DNA from: Austropuccinia psidii
Lineage: Eukaryota > Basidiomycota > Pucciniomycetes > Pucciniales > Sphaerophragmiaceae
Assembly: GCA_023105745.1 (NCBI GenBank)
Contig: JALGQZ010000015.1
Span: forward strand, 22,301,499-22,365,498
Direction: 5' to 3'
DNA: 64,000 nt
Of this stretch, positions 35,814 to 46,650 are shown piece after piece. The translations under genes and the position numbers were made by a program. Under the pieces are notes generated by a model. It saw nothing but the letters and a program-made list of their open reading frames with translations, had not been told where the DNA came from and searched no databases. The stretch's first letter is position 1. Every line of letters starts with the position of its first letter.

Positions 35814-37220
35814 TGTCAGGGTGAATCTATGATGAGAGTATTAAGAAGTATTTACAACTCTTATCTATGACTGTGGCTCGGTAAATAAAGATTTAAAAGG
35901 GTTTTATAAGAGTTAAAGATGGTTCAATTTAATAATAAGAGGGCTTTACTATAAGGAATATAGTGGTGGTGAGCGCTGTTGAAAGGCCTGGGTGCAGCTT
36001 TACCTGTTGGGTTACAATACCTTAAATTAAGAGTATACCTGGTTATTACCCAAGAGTGAAACTGTTTTTTAAATTTTACTACGTAGGGTATTCAAGAGCA
36101 GGATGATGAGACAATTCTGGCTGTGAAAAAGCCTCCTTTTATCCTGAAATGGGGCGGAAAGGGTGCTAGACCTTTCCACGTAGAGGAAGTGAAGATTTTT
36201 CACTCTCTAGGACTGACTTGTGGTTTGCAAAGAGACTGTATAGCCTGTATTGGGCCCAGATGTGGTTTTGAAACCACATCTGGGCAGTTTTCACCAATAC
36301 AGGGTGAAAATTTTCATCTGGGGACCTCACAGCCTGATTCTGACGTGTATGATGCGTAGAATGCTGTACAGAAACTGTATGGGACCCCAGTATTGACTGA
36401 CTTATGAGGAATTGAAGTATTAACATGCTTTTTTGTCTGTTTGACACCTCATAATCAGAGTACAACTGTATCCTGTCATAATACAGCTGTATTGGTCATA
36501 TTGTGGGATTATAACCTTCAAATGGCCATAACTCTGTCAGTTTTTGAGATATCATGCTCAACGTTTGTTCATTAAATAGCCCTTTATGAGCTCTACACAA
36601 TGGTACCCAACTTAGTATGGCTATCATTAAATAGGACAAAGTTATCCCATGTACAAGGTTTTTTTGTACATAGGTGTGGTTTGGGCAAAAGCTGTATTGA
36701 GCTTGTTTCCCTCATAACTATGTTATAGTTGAGATATGAAGAAGTGGATGGCACCATCAGATAGCCCTCATTGTGCTCTTTCTAAAAAAAACCCACTTCA
36801 AGTATCCCACACTAAAACTGTAGAAGTTAGATGAGAGGTGAATGTTTTGTTCACCCTTATTTGGCCTGAAATTGACCATAACTCCAGTAATATTGGTGCT
36901 AGCTCAGTTTGGCTGGTACCATTGGATAGCCCTGTCTTGGAGCTTCATTTTGAGTACCCATTTGATGGGGTTAAGCCTGTCCTTCTAGATTTTAGATGAG
37001 AGGTGAGAATTAAGGTTTATGCTCAGCAATAACTTTGTTATTTCTTGACCTATGGTAATGGGACTTGTGTTTTCAGAAAGAGGTGAGTTTCCTCTTTTTT
37101 TCGATACCTTTTGAGCTGATTTGGCTCAGCTCCATGTTTTGGTGGTATCTTGGCTATACCATTGGTTTATGGTATTTTGGCTGTCATGCTTGTGCTCTGG
37201 GTTTGAGTCACAGGCTGACA
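35814..37220 (-). repeat. LTR-A copy 2, solo, inside the copia element
   Basis: Read on the - strand it runs from TGTCAGCCTGTGACTC to CACCCTGACA. Flanks are ATTTG (35809-35813) and GTTTG (37221-37225), a target duplication with one change. The copia coding sequence continues on the other side, so it is a solo LTR left by recombination of a full LTR-A element. Confidence 0.85.
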
Positions 37221-37225
37221 GTTTG

Positions 37226-37800
37226 AAAACTGGTACCACCCAAAACCTCCCCTGAAACACTTAAAACCTTTCGGATACAAAGCCCCGATCCAAATTCCAC
37301 CACAATTATGTACTCAGAAGTTTGCCCCTGTCTCATGGGAAGGAGTACTTCTAGGCTATGAAAACAATGGATCCAGTTATAGAATACTCAGAAGCTGGGA
37401 CCAAGCCATGGTAATAAGCAGGAATGTGGTTTTTGAAGAAAAAACTTTCCCTTCAATTTCCTCTCAAAGCACCATTTCAACCAGCCCTCATCTCAGATCT
37501 CTTTTTCTGTACTCCAACCGAAACGCAAGAGAGTCAACACACACAACCCTTCCCGAACCAATCTCTGAACAGTTGGAACTACCTACCGAAGAGGAAGAAG
37601 AGCAAGAGTCCTTATCAGAAGCTCCAGAATTTCAACCCAGCAGAGTCAAAGTCATTGGCCAAAGGCATCCTACTCTGTGCACAAGGCTTTCAACAAATCT
37701 CGGGAATTGACTAACAACACACATTCTCTCCAACTGGCCAACTATGCTCTCTCTGAACCCTCATCTCTTTCTCTGCTTCCAATCACTATCAGTTCCACCA
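37226..37800 (+). pseudogene. Copia integrase C-terminus and linker
   Basis: The segment contains PFGYKAPIQ, then WEGVLLGYENNGSSYRIL and MVISRNVVFEE, the typical end of a copia integrase, followed by a Ser/Pro/Glu-rich linker to the RT. Frames change at about 37700. Confidence 0.7.
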
Positions 37801-38345
37801 GATTGACATCAAAAGCGCGTTTCTGAATGCCCCACTTGAAGATGATGTGGAAATAGAAGTCCCACAGGGCCTAACTCTCAAAAGGAACTTCCTAGTTCTC
37901 CAACTGAATAAAGGTCTCTATGGGCTAAGACAATCTCCCCTGGCCTGGCATAACCATCTCTCTAAATGGCTGATAGGAGTTAATTTCACCCAATCCGTCT
38001 CTGACCCCTGTGTGTTCTGGAAACCAGCTCCAGATCCCATCTGGATTTACATTCATGTAGAGGACCTTGCTTTATTTGGTCCAAATCTCAACCGATTCCA
38101 GAAACTCATACAAAAGCACTTTGAAATGAAGGATGTCGGGGAAGCCAACTTGCTCCTCATAATAACCATTCACCAGGTCCAAAACGGCTTCTCCCTGTCA
38201 CAAACCCACTACTTCAATGAACTGGCTGAAACATTAGATATTGCTGAACTTACTCCATCAAAAACTCCACTGAAACCTCACCTTCAATTTCTACCTGCCT
38301 CTAATGCAGTAATCAAAGAATTTGAGAATACCAGAATAAACTATT
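37801..38345 (+). pseudogene. Copia reverse transcriptase
   Basis: The first catalytic Asp is present (QIDIKSAFLNAPLEDDV near 37802), and GLYGLRQSPLAWHNHLSKWL is conserved. The usual YVDD box reads IHVEDLALFG (near 38050): the first Asp has become Glu and the Tyr His. HFEMKDVGEANLLL and LSQTHYFNELAETL follow. A TGA at 38345-38347 ends the frame. Not expected to be active. Confidence 0.8.
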
Positions 38346-38347
38346 GA

Positions 38348-38797
38348 AGCGCTGTAGGCTCTTTAAACTACATCAGTTCTAACACAAGGACAGATATCAA
38401 ATTTGCAGTGAGCCACCTCTCCCAATTCCTCAAGAATCCTGGGATTATCTATTTGAAAGCCCTTCTTCAAGTCTTACGATACTTGTTTCATACAAGGCAC
38501 CTCTCCCTGCATTACCACCGTCAAGAAAACAATCAGATCATCAGCTATGCTGATGCAGATTTGGGAAACAACCCAGTCAACCGAAAATCAGTCTCTGGCT
38601 ATGTGGTGGGCGGAAATCACCACCTCATCTCATGGCGCTCCAAGAGACAAAGCACTGTCTCCCACTCAACCATGGAAGCCAAGTACAAGGCCTTATCTGA
38701 CATCACGAAAGAAAGCATGTGGTTACTCAAACTCTGTAAGGAAATCAATCTCCCTCTCTCTAACAAACCCATTATCCTGAATGACAACAAGGGTTAA
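38348..38797 (+). pseudogene. Copia RNase H
   Basis: YISSNTRTDIKFAVSHLSQF links RT to RNase H. Active-site residues are visible in YADADLGNN (near 38547) and in HSTMEAKYKAL (near 38667). The domain is cut short by a stop after ILNDNKG at 38797. Confidence 0.8.
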
Positions 38798-38880
38798 AGA
38801 AGTAGGTAAGACTTCCCTAAAGAACTCCCCCATTTCACTCAACCTCATGCCTAACTCAGCGTGCTCTCTCCCTGATAGTA

Positions 38881-38895
38881 AATTGCAAGGGGGAG
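38881..38895 (+). other. Copia polypurine tract
   Basis: GCAAGGGGGAG lies directly before the 3' LTR. Confidence 0.6.
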
Positions 38896-39239
38896 TGTTA
38901 GATTTCCACAGCTCTTCCCCCAACTGAAACCTAATCTAAGTATAGGTTAGGGTCTGGTCCACGTCTCCCTCCTATTTATTATCTCCCGCTCCCTTCCTCT
39001 TACAGAATCCGACCATCCTTTTCTAGTTTGCTCCTCTTCCCCGTCACATAAAAAAAACTCAAACTTTTCCTTCAACACATTTTTTCTGTTTTTTTGTATC
39101 TCTCTCTACTCACAAGTCTGCTGTTTCATACTATGGTCCTGTGAGCCCACTGATACCATAAGACCATCACCTTTGCATCTGCTGTTTATCACTTCTCATT
39201 CATCGTTTGTCCTTAGTTTGAAATTTTCAAACATCAATA
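38896..39239 (+). repeat. Copia 3' LTR
   Basis: It starts TGTTAGATTTCC and ends CATCAATA, followed by the ATGAA duplication at 39240-39244. Confidence 0.8.
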
Positions 39240-39317
39240 ATGAAGAGGTGGGATAATGGATAATATGCTAATTGGCTATATCAGATTGTGGTACAATACT
39301 TTTTGGGTGGTACAGAA

Positions 39318-39722
39318 TGTGAGGCTTTAAGATATGACTACATGTCCAAAAAGGTCACAAAATAACTTTACAATAGTAAGAATTCAACATACTATCTTAA
39401 AATAAGTAGAAATGTCATAAATACACAGAAATTCTTCATTACCTCAGAATCTAATGGATAAACATGTGAAAAAAGCTTGAAAACAGCTTCCCCATGGTAA
39501 AATATTTTTATGTCATATCTGTAAAAATAATACTTACTTTTAATAAGTAAAAATTTAATAAAAATGCATAAGTTCTTGTTTATCTCAGAAACCAATGGAA
39601 CAACATGGGAAATTAATTGCACCATTGCATTCCCCATTAAATATAATTTTTTTTTTCCACTCTTTAAATTCAATACCTAAGTGAATAACCTTAATATATG
39701 CACTTTTATGATCAGCACATAT
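39318..39722 (+). repeat. LTR-D partial copy 2
   Basis: After GAGGTGGGATAATGGATAAT and a short polypurine-like stretch, TGTGAGGCTTTAAGATATGA opens an LTR-D that parallels 17942-18360 as far as GCACTTTTATGATCAGCACA. An LTR-A then interrupts it. It is the right half of the relic split by the copia element. Confidence 0.75.
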
Positions 39723-40635
39723 TGTCAGACTGTGACTCAAAACCTGAGCGCAAGCATGACAGCGAAATACCATAAACCAATGGTAAAGCTAAGATACCAC
39801 CAAAAAATGGAGCTGAGACAAACCAGGTCAAGAGGTACAACACAAATAGGAAACTAACCTCTTTCCAAATATACTAGTCCCATCATTATAGGACAAAGAA
39901 GAACAAAGTTATTCCTGCTCAAAGTTGTTGCTGAGCATTAACCTTAATTTTCATCTCACATCTGAGATCCAGAGGAAGAGGCTTAACCCCAGCTAATGGG
40001 TATTCAAATTGAATCTATCAGTCAAGGCAAAAATATTTTACTAGCCAAATTGAGCTAACACCAAAATTACAAACATTATGGTCAAAATAAGGTCAAATAA
40101 GGGTGAATAAAATATTCACCTCTCATGTAGCTTCTACAGTTCAGGTGTGAGATACTTAAAGTGGGGTCATTTTGGAAATATCAAATTCAGCGCTATCTGA
40201 TTGTGCCATTCATTTCCCCATATCCCATTTACAAAAAAAGGTATGGAGCAAACAAGCTCCATACAGATATTGAGAAAATGGTATATCTGAATAACAAAGT
40301 TGGACATGGCATAGCTTTTTCATATTCAATGTTACCCATTCCAAATGAGGTAACATTGTGTACATACCATCCAGGGTTACACAATAAACCACCTTTGATC
40401 TCAATATCTCAAAGCATTTTTAGGGTTAAAGTCCCACAATTGGGCCAATACACTTTCTCTGTGGGATAATATCCCATAATCATGATTATGAAGTGTCAAT
40501 AGAGAAATCAGCATGTTCATACTTCAATAACTCAGAGCTCATTCAATACTGGAATTCCATACAGGTTTTATACATCAGTCTACATGTCATACACATCAGA
40601 AGGGCCCTGTGTGGTCACCAGATGAAAGATTGCAG
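39723..40635 (+). repeat. LTR-A copy 5, 3'-truncated
   Basis: It starts TGTCAGACTGTGACTC, contains ACCATAAACCAATGGTAAAG, ATCCAGAGGAAGA and AAACCACCTTTGA, and loses similarity after GTCACCAGATGAA. Confidence 0.75.
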
Positions 40636-40669
40636 GGATTTTATGTTTCATTTTAAATTAAAAATGGTC

Positions 40670-40795
40670 CCAGGTCACCCCTTATGTGTTTTTACAAATT
40701 TATGGCCAAAAGAGGCAAGTTTTAGTGAAAGCAAATAAGCTCTTACATGTTTTTTAGCAATTTGATTACTTGTTTTTACCAATACCCTTTATTTA
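40670..40795. repeat. Decayed end of the foldback family
   Basis: CCCTTATGTGTTTTTACAAA, TTTATGGCCAAA, then CTCTTACATG and GTTTTTACCAATACCC resemble the inverted ends of the element at 8461-9010. No 21-bp array remains. Confidence 0.4.
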
Positions 40796-40849
40796 TTCTT
40801 CAATTAATAAAAGTTTACTTAAATTAGAACTTAATAATGATATTAAGCT

Positions 40850-41412
40850 GGAGAATCAAACTAAAAACTGGAAGTATCAATCCTTCATGTTTAAATTTGT
40901 GTTCACTTATGTAATACACCTGCACATTTTGAAATCTCGATTTAAAATATTTCAATTCCTCAGAAATTTCAATCTGCACACAACACTCTGATTTCAACAC
41001 AGAAATTAATGATAAACACCACATGTAGTTAGAATTAAATAAATTTCTCAAGGATTCTCACACTCCCATACATAAAAGACTAAAATTTAATTTAACCTTG
41101 GAGTTTACCTACATAAATTTCATCCAGTTGTGACCTACCCTGAATTTTGATATGAAATCCACCAGTTAAATGAAATAAATTTCCATAAGTATCAGAAAAA
41201 ATATTAAAACAAAGTTCACTCACCCTTTTCTCAAAAGATATTCTTTTTCAATGATTTTATTGAAAATTGTGTTTTTATTTTTATTTTTTAATGAAAATGG
41301 TATTTTTACAATCTTGTTAGTCATAATTTCAAATTCTATTGTGATAATTATTTAGTGATCATATTATAATATTTTATGGTCTTTTTCAGTATATTGAGAT
41401 ATCTGTAATAAT
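40850..41412 (-). repeat. Strongly diverged B-type LTR fragment
   Basis: GTTCACTTATGTAATACACC, GCACATTTTGAAAT and AACACCACATGTAG match the reverse complement of the element B LTR (compare 12465-12640). The fragment seems to run to the LTR start, decayed to TATGGTCTTTTTCAGTATAT. Confidence 0.6.
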
Positions 41413-41552
41413 AATAACTTCAATCATAAAAAAAACAATTCAAAATTCACAGTTTAATCCATCTGGATTAATCATATTATAATAGTCCAAGAAGAGCTCA
41501 ATAATAATCTCTTTTCTCAGAAACCTCAGTATCATATTAGGATTATCCCAAA

Positions 41553-41941
41553 ATGGGAGAAACAACTCATGAAGAGGACTCACCTGTAAAGTATGGTATG
41601 CCAGCTGGTACACCTAGAAAAACAAAATAGTAACAGACTAATTTCAAAAATTATGAAAGGAATTATTCTAAGTGAAAAAGCTGTTTGAAATGTAGAGAAG
41701 TAATTAATTTATTCAGGATACATATAAGAATCACCCTAAAATACTGAAGCAATCAGAGAAGGAATATTTCATGAGGAAATCCTCCAAGGAAAGGAAGGGA
41801 TCACTTTGGAAGAAAGCCCTCAGGAGAGTCTTTTAGAGACTTAGTAAGATTCTGTGAGATTCTCAAAAAGGAGTGGAAAAGGAAGGAGAAATAATTGAAA
41901 CCAGAAAATAGACCAAGGAATGAAGAAAATAGCATTGCAGG
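41553..41941 (+). pseudogene. Gag-like relic, left piece (E2)
   Basis: An ATG opens a short readable piece (MGETTHEEDSPVKYGMPAGT) followed by stops and purine-rich, coding-like sequence. It is interrupted by the solo LTR-A at 41942. From position I link it with 43346-43477 and 45459-46650, but no motif in this piece proves the family. Confidence 0.35.
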
Positions 41942-43340
41942 TGTCAGATGAGTCTATTTTAAATATTGTAAAATAGTATATGAAGCTTTTACTATGACTC
42001 TGACATGGTGTAGATAATATAAAGAGAATGGTTATAGTAGGATTTGGGATTTACTTTAGAGATATGGTGGTGGTGAGCATTTCTGAAAGTTCTGGGTGCA
42101 CTTATTATCAATTAATTAGCTATATAAGAAGTAAAATCTTAATATTAGAGTATAACCTTATTGTTTTCAAAGAGTAAAGCTGTTGTGTTATGTTCTAATA
42201 TGTAGGAAATCAAGAGAATTATGGGGGTTCTCCTTTGGAATAGAAAAGGTCCCTTTTTATCATGAAACTGGGTGGAAAGGGCCTCTGTACCTGCTCACAA
42301 AAGAAGAGTGAAAAATTTTCACTTCCAAGGACTGAGTTGTGGTTTTCACATAACCTTTATAGTCTAAATTATGCTCAGATGTGGCTTTGAAACCACATCT
42401 GGGCAGTTTTAATCAATACAGGGTAAAAACTTTCATTTGGGGACCACAAAGCCCTCTACTGATGGGTTTTACAAGTATAATTCTGTAAAGAACCTGTATG
42501 GGGATCCCATACAGGCTAAAATGCAAGTTATTGAAGGATGAACAAGCTCGTTTGTGGAATTGACACCCCATATTCAAGGCTTTGAGATAGTATCCCATAG
42601 TACAGGTGTCTTGACCAAACTGTGGGAATTCAACCTGGAAAAAATTCCCACAGCTTTTTCAGTTTTCAAGATATTTAGCTCAAAGCTTCTTCATTGTGTA
42701 GCCCTGAATAAGCTCTACATATTGGTAAATCATTTAGTACGGCAAAGTTGTTCCACATTTAAGTTCCATTGTTCAGATATGGATTTCTCTTAAATACTTT
42801 TTGGAGTTTGTTTGCTTCATACCTTATGTTATAACTGAGTCATGAGGAAGAAAATGCACCAAAAGAAATACCTGATTTTTCTCACTCTAAAGAGACCCCA
42901 CTTTAGGTGTCCCACACTAAAGATGTAGAAGTTAGATGGGAGGTGAATATTTTATCCACTCTTATTTAGCTTTATTTTTGCCATACCTTCTATAGTTTTT
43001 CTGCTAGCTCAATTTTGGCAGTACCATTGGATAGCCCTAGCTGAGAGATTCAATTTTAGAACCCATTCAATGGGCTTCAGCCTCTTTCTGTGGATTTTAC
43101 ATTAGAGTTTAAAATTGAGGTCTATTCTCAGCAATTGCTTTGAGCCTGAATAACATTTGTATTCTTTGTCCTATGATTATGGGAGTTTTATATTTGGAAA
43201 CAGGTGGCTTTAATATTTCTTTGAATACCTTTTATGAGCCATTTTGGCGCAGTTATGCTTTGGGTGGTATCTTGATCTACCATTTTTTATGGTATTTTTG
43301 CTTTCATGCTTGTGCTCTGGCTTTGAGTGACAGCCTGCCC
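41942..43340 (-). repeat. LTR-A copy 3, solo
   Basis: On the + strand it begins TGTCAGATGAGTCTATTTTA and ends GAGTGACAGCCTGCCC. Flanks GCAGG (41937-41941) and CCAGG (43341-43345) form a one-mismatch target duplication. No internal sequence is attached. Confidence 0.8.
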
Positions 43341-43345
43341 CCAGG

Positions 43346-43477
43346 AGTATTAAGACTGAAATTATCTATCTCAGATATACCTTGATTCACTTCATATAGG
43401 AACATTCATACTTAAATCTTGGCACAAAATACTTTTCTCCCATAGATATAATTACAGAAATCACTAAGTAAAAATGG
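43346..43477 (+). other. Relic between two solo LTRs
   Basis: The 130 bp between LTR-A3 and LTR-D3 probably belong to the E2 relic. There is no readable motif. Confidence 0.35.
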
Positions 43478-45453
43478 TGTGAGCCTTGGAGATATGACCA
43501 CATACCCAAAAAGGTCACAAGAAATATTTAAAATACTTATACATTAAAAGTAATTACCTTAAAAGTACAAAAATGCCAAAAATTGGCATAAAATTTGGTT
43601 TAACTTAAAAACCAACGAATAAACATGTGAAAGAGATTATACTATTGGATTCCCCATGGTAAAATACACATATACCATTTTTATGGCATATCTGTAAAGT
43701 CAATATTTAATGAGTTATAAGTAATAATACCTTATAAAAAGCCTAAATCCTTAATTATTTCAAATACCAATGAAACAACATTTGAAATAAATGGTACCAT
43801 TGGATTCTCCATAAAAGTCCACACATAAAACAATTAAGAAGGTAATCTCCAAATTCAATACTTAAGGAGTTAAGCTGAATATGTCCACTTTTTTGGTCAA
43901 CACATATATTCAAGGATTTTAGCTAATATCTTTTTAAATATGCATGATAGAGGGATGAACCAAAAATAAATTCATCACGTAATTACGGTAGAGATACAGA
44001 AATGAACTTTATTTCACAAGTTATAAACAAGGCTAAAACCTGTAAGGGATTATTGATTAAAATAAATAGAGGTGTTGACCACTTTGTTGTGAAAGTGGTC
44101 CAAACTTGAAAAAAGTAGACAGTTGGAGTCTACTAGTTCATTTTTGAAGAATGATGTATTTATTATTATAATATTCAAGGTATAACCCCTTGAAATCATG
44201 GTTTGAAGTTTAAAATATTAAATTTTGACAGAAAAGATGAGTTACAAAAAAAATCATCAAAAATAGAGTTTTGATGATGTAATATAATGCTCTTGGAAGA
44301 ATTTTAAGGTTATGCCAAGGTATTAGAATTCACTCTCAATTGCTGTAGCATGTAAAACTTGAAATTTATTAAGAATCAAAGTTTGAGCTTAATTTGATCA
44401 TCTATGATCACTCACTGTAACCTTAAATTAAGTTTAACAGCCATATTAGTGATACAATTGGTGAATACTATTAGTTTATGATTAAAACTAATAAAATCCA
44501 CAAATTTTGGGCTCTTCCAAGCCTTGACGTCATCAAACTTAGAGCTATAGAGATAACTCTAAATACTGGCGTCATAATGAGAGAATATGGTTTGATCATG
44601 ATGTAATCATAACCAAACCTTGAAATATGGATCAATTCCAGTGGATATGATCACTTCATGTCTGTTAGAAGCCTGTTGGACTCTAGGAGGAAGGGATTTA
44701 ATATAAATAGAGCCCTTTTTATCTATTTCCCCCTCAGACGGTTACAAAACATTAAATCATTAAATAAAAAGGTAATTTCTTTATTCTTTATATATAAAGC
44801 TTTTATATTATTAAAGACCAAAGAAAGAATTATGATAATCTTCATCTTTGAGGTGATTATTGCAATTATTTAATTGTTTTGTTTAAATTTCTCTTAAAAA
44901 CCTCAATTCCACATAAAACCAAGAAAATTTGTAATTTCTCTTAAATTTTATTGTAACTACAATTTAAATAAGTTTTATTTACATTTCTAGGAATAAAATT
45001 ATTCGAAATTATTATATCAAGTATTTAAAGTAGGTTATTTCTCTTTTTATAATAATTTTTCTCTATTATTACTTTTAATAATTCTATAATTGAAAGAAAT
45101 AGTATTTATATTAATTTATAGCTTTAATATTGGTAATATTTTTGTTATTAATTGTTTTTTATTAATAAAAAACAATTTTTTATGTCTTTATTATTTGTTG
45201 GTAACAATAATAAAGTTCTTTCAAATATATTAATTATCTTATATTAATATGTTTATTTTATATATATTATTTTTTATAATATAAATTATACTATTATATT
45301 TATTTAATAATATAATTATTTTACACCATAATTATAGTAATTCTTTATTATTATAATTATTTCTGTCTTATTTATTTCATTTATAAGACATTCACAGTAC
45401 AATAAGTAAAATATTAGTAATTTTTACTTATTGTTTCATAGTTGAACTTTACA
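43478..45453 (+). repeat. LTR-D copy 3, solo with perfect target duplication
   Basis: It starts TGTGAGCCTTGGAGATAT and ends GTTGAACTTTACA, with AATGG directly on both sides (43473-43477 and 45454-45458). This fixes the true LTR-D borders and a length of 1976 bp. Similarity to 17942-19889 runs along its whole length. Confidence 0.9.
44702..44710 (+). promoter_or_regulatory. TATA-like box in LTR-D3
   Basis: TATAAATAG, in the same position as the TATA box of LTR-D1 and followed by the shared CTATTTCCCCCTCAGA. Confidence 0.5.
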
Positions 45454-45458
45454 AATGG

Positions 45459-46650
45459 TATAGCTACAGGAAAATTAAGGAAAATTTGAAATTGAATTTT
45501 TTGTTGAAAATTTCTATCAAATAGTAATAAGTAACATAGAAGAGTTACCAGAGAATGAATGGAAAATTGGAAAAGATATAGAAACCCAAATGAATCTTTG
45601 CACTAAGGGTCAAGAAACCAGAGAATATATTGCAGGAATTCTAGGATATTAAACAGCTTATTGCATAGAAGTACAATTAGATAAGGAATATGTGGAAAGG
45701 ATCCACCTTAAAGAAAATAAAAGACTTGATAGATGTCCAATTTATTCCCAAATATCCAAAAAGAAGGGGGAATTCCAAATATTACCAAATGGAAGAAATT
45801 AATGAGGAATATGGTGCAATCATAACCAAAAATATACCGTTATATACAAGATGATATTAATAAAAATTAAGAAATATTGGTCTTTCTTGTTCAAGTGTAA
45901 GAGAATAAAGCTATGAGAAAGTGGGAATTAAAAATATCTTGTTCAAGATCTGGTTGGAGGATATATAATAACTAGAAGGGATTTCTTGCAATTATATATT
46001 GAGTAAGATTTGGATGCCAAACTTCTCAGTCACAAAAACGAAACATTCTCACAGTGAAGCTCAATACAAAGGGACTAGGCTTGAATAAAAAGCCTGGAAA
46101 CAATTTTTGAAAACCATGAAATATATTTGCCTCAAAATTAAGAATTCACAACCAGAAGAGCCAGTGAAAGAAGTATTGAGTCAATTAAGAATTATCTTAG
46201 AAGAAATTAATCTTAAAAATAGGAATTGAAAGGACAAGAATTGTAATTATGATAAGCATACTCCCCAGAATAATCAACAATACAAGGAAAGAAGTCCTTT
46301 AACACCTGTATCATATAGCCACCAAATGTATATTCTTGCACAAATTGTTCCAAAAAAACTTTTCAAATTTATTTCTCTATAGAATAAGGTAAAAATGAGG
46401 AATAGAAGATTTTCAGAAATGGGAAAATCAAAAACCAACACAAATTTCTCAAGCAAATGACCCATTTCCATGAAAACGTGTACTCAGAACAATGACACAA
46501 AGAGTTAAAAGACAAAGTCAAACCCTCAGAAATTGAAAAAATAAAAGTCAAATATCAACACATATTTTAGGGAGGAAATCAAAGAAGAAATAGTAATTGT
46601 AATGAAAATTCAAGAAATAAACTCTCACAGAGAATAATAAGCTCAACTAT
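45459..46650 (+). pseudogene. Gag relic E2, right piece
   Basis: Near 45767 it reads GGIPNITKWKKLMRNM and then YRYIQDDIN, parallel to GGIRNMTNYRSF and YKYIQGAMY of E1 at 14270-14365. Further homology is faint and stops are frequent. Confidence 0.5.

Larger units (their letters stand above)
33627..39239 (+). mobile_element. Ty1/copia element, full length, split by a solo LTR
   Basis: Two LTRs of about 345 bp bracket gag, protease, integrase, RT and RNase H in copia order (integrase before RT). It is flanked by ATGAA duplications. The LTRs differ at roughly a tenth of positions in the part I compared, so this is an old insertion. A 1.4-kb solo LTR-A (35814-37220) interrupts the end of the integrase core. 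Several stops and frameshifts inactivate it. Confidence 0.85.
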
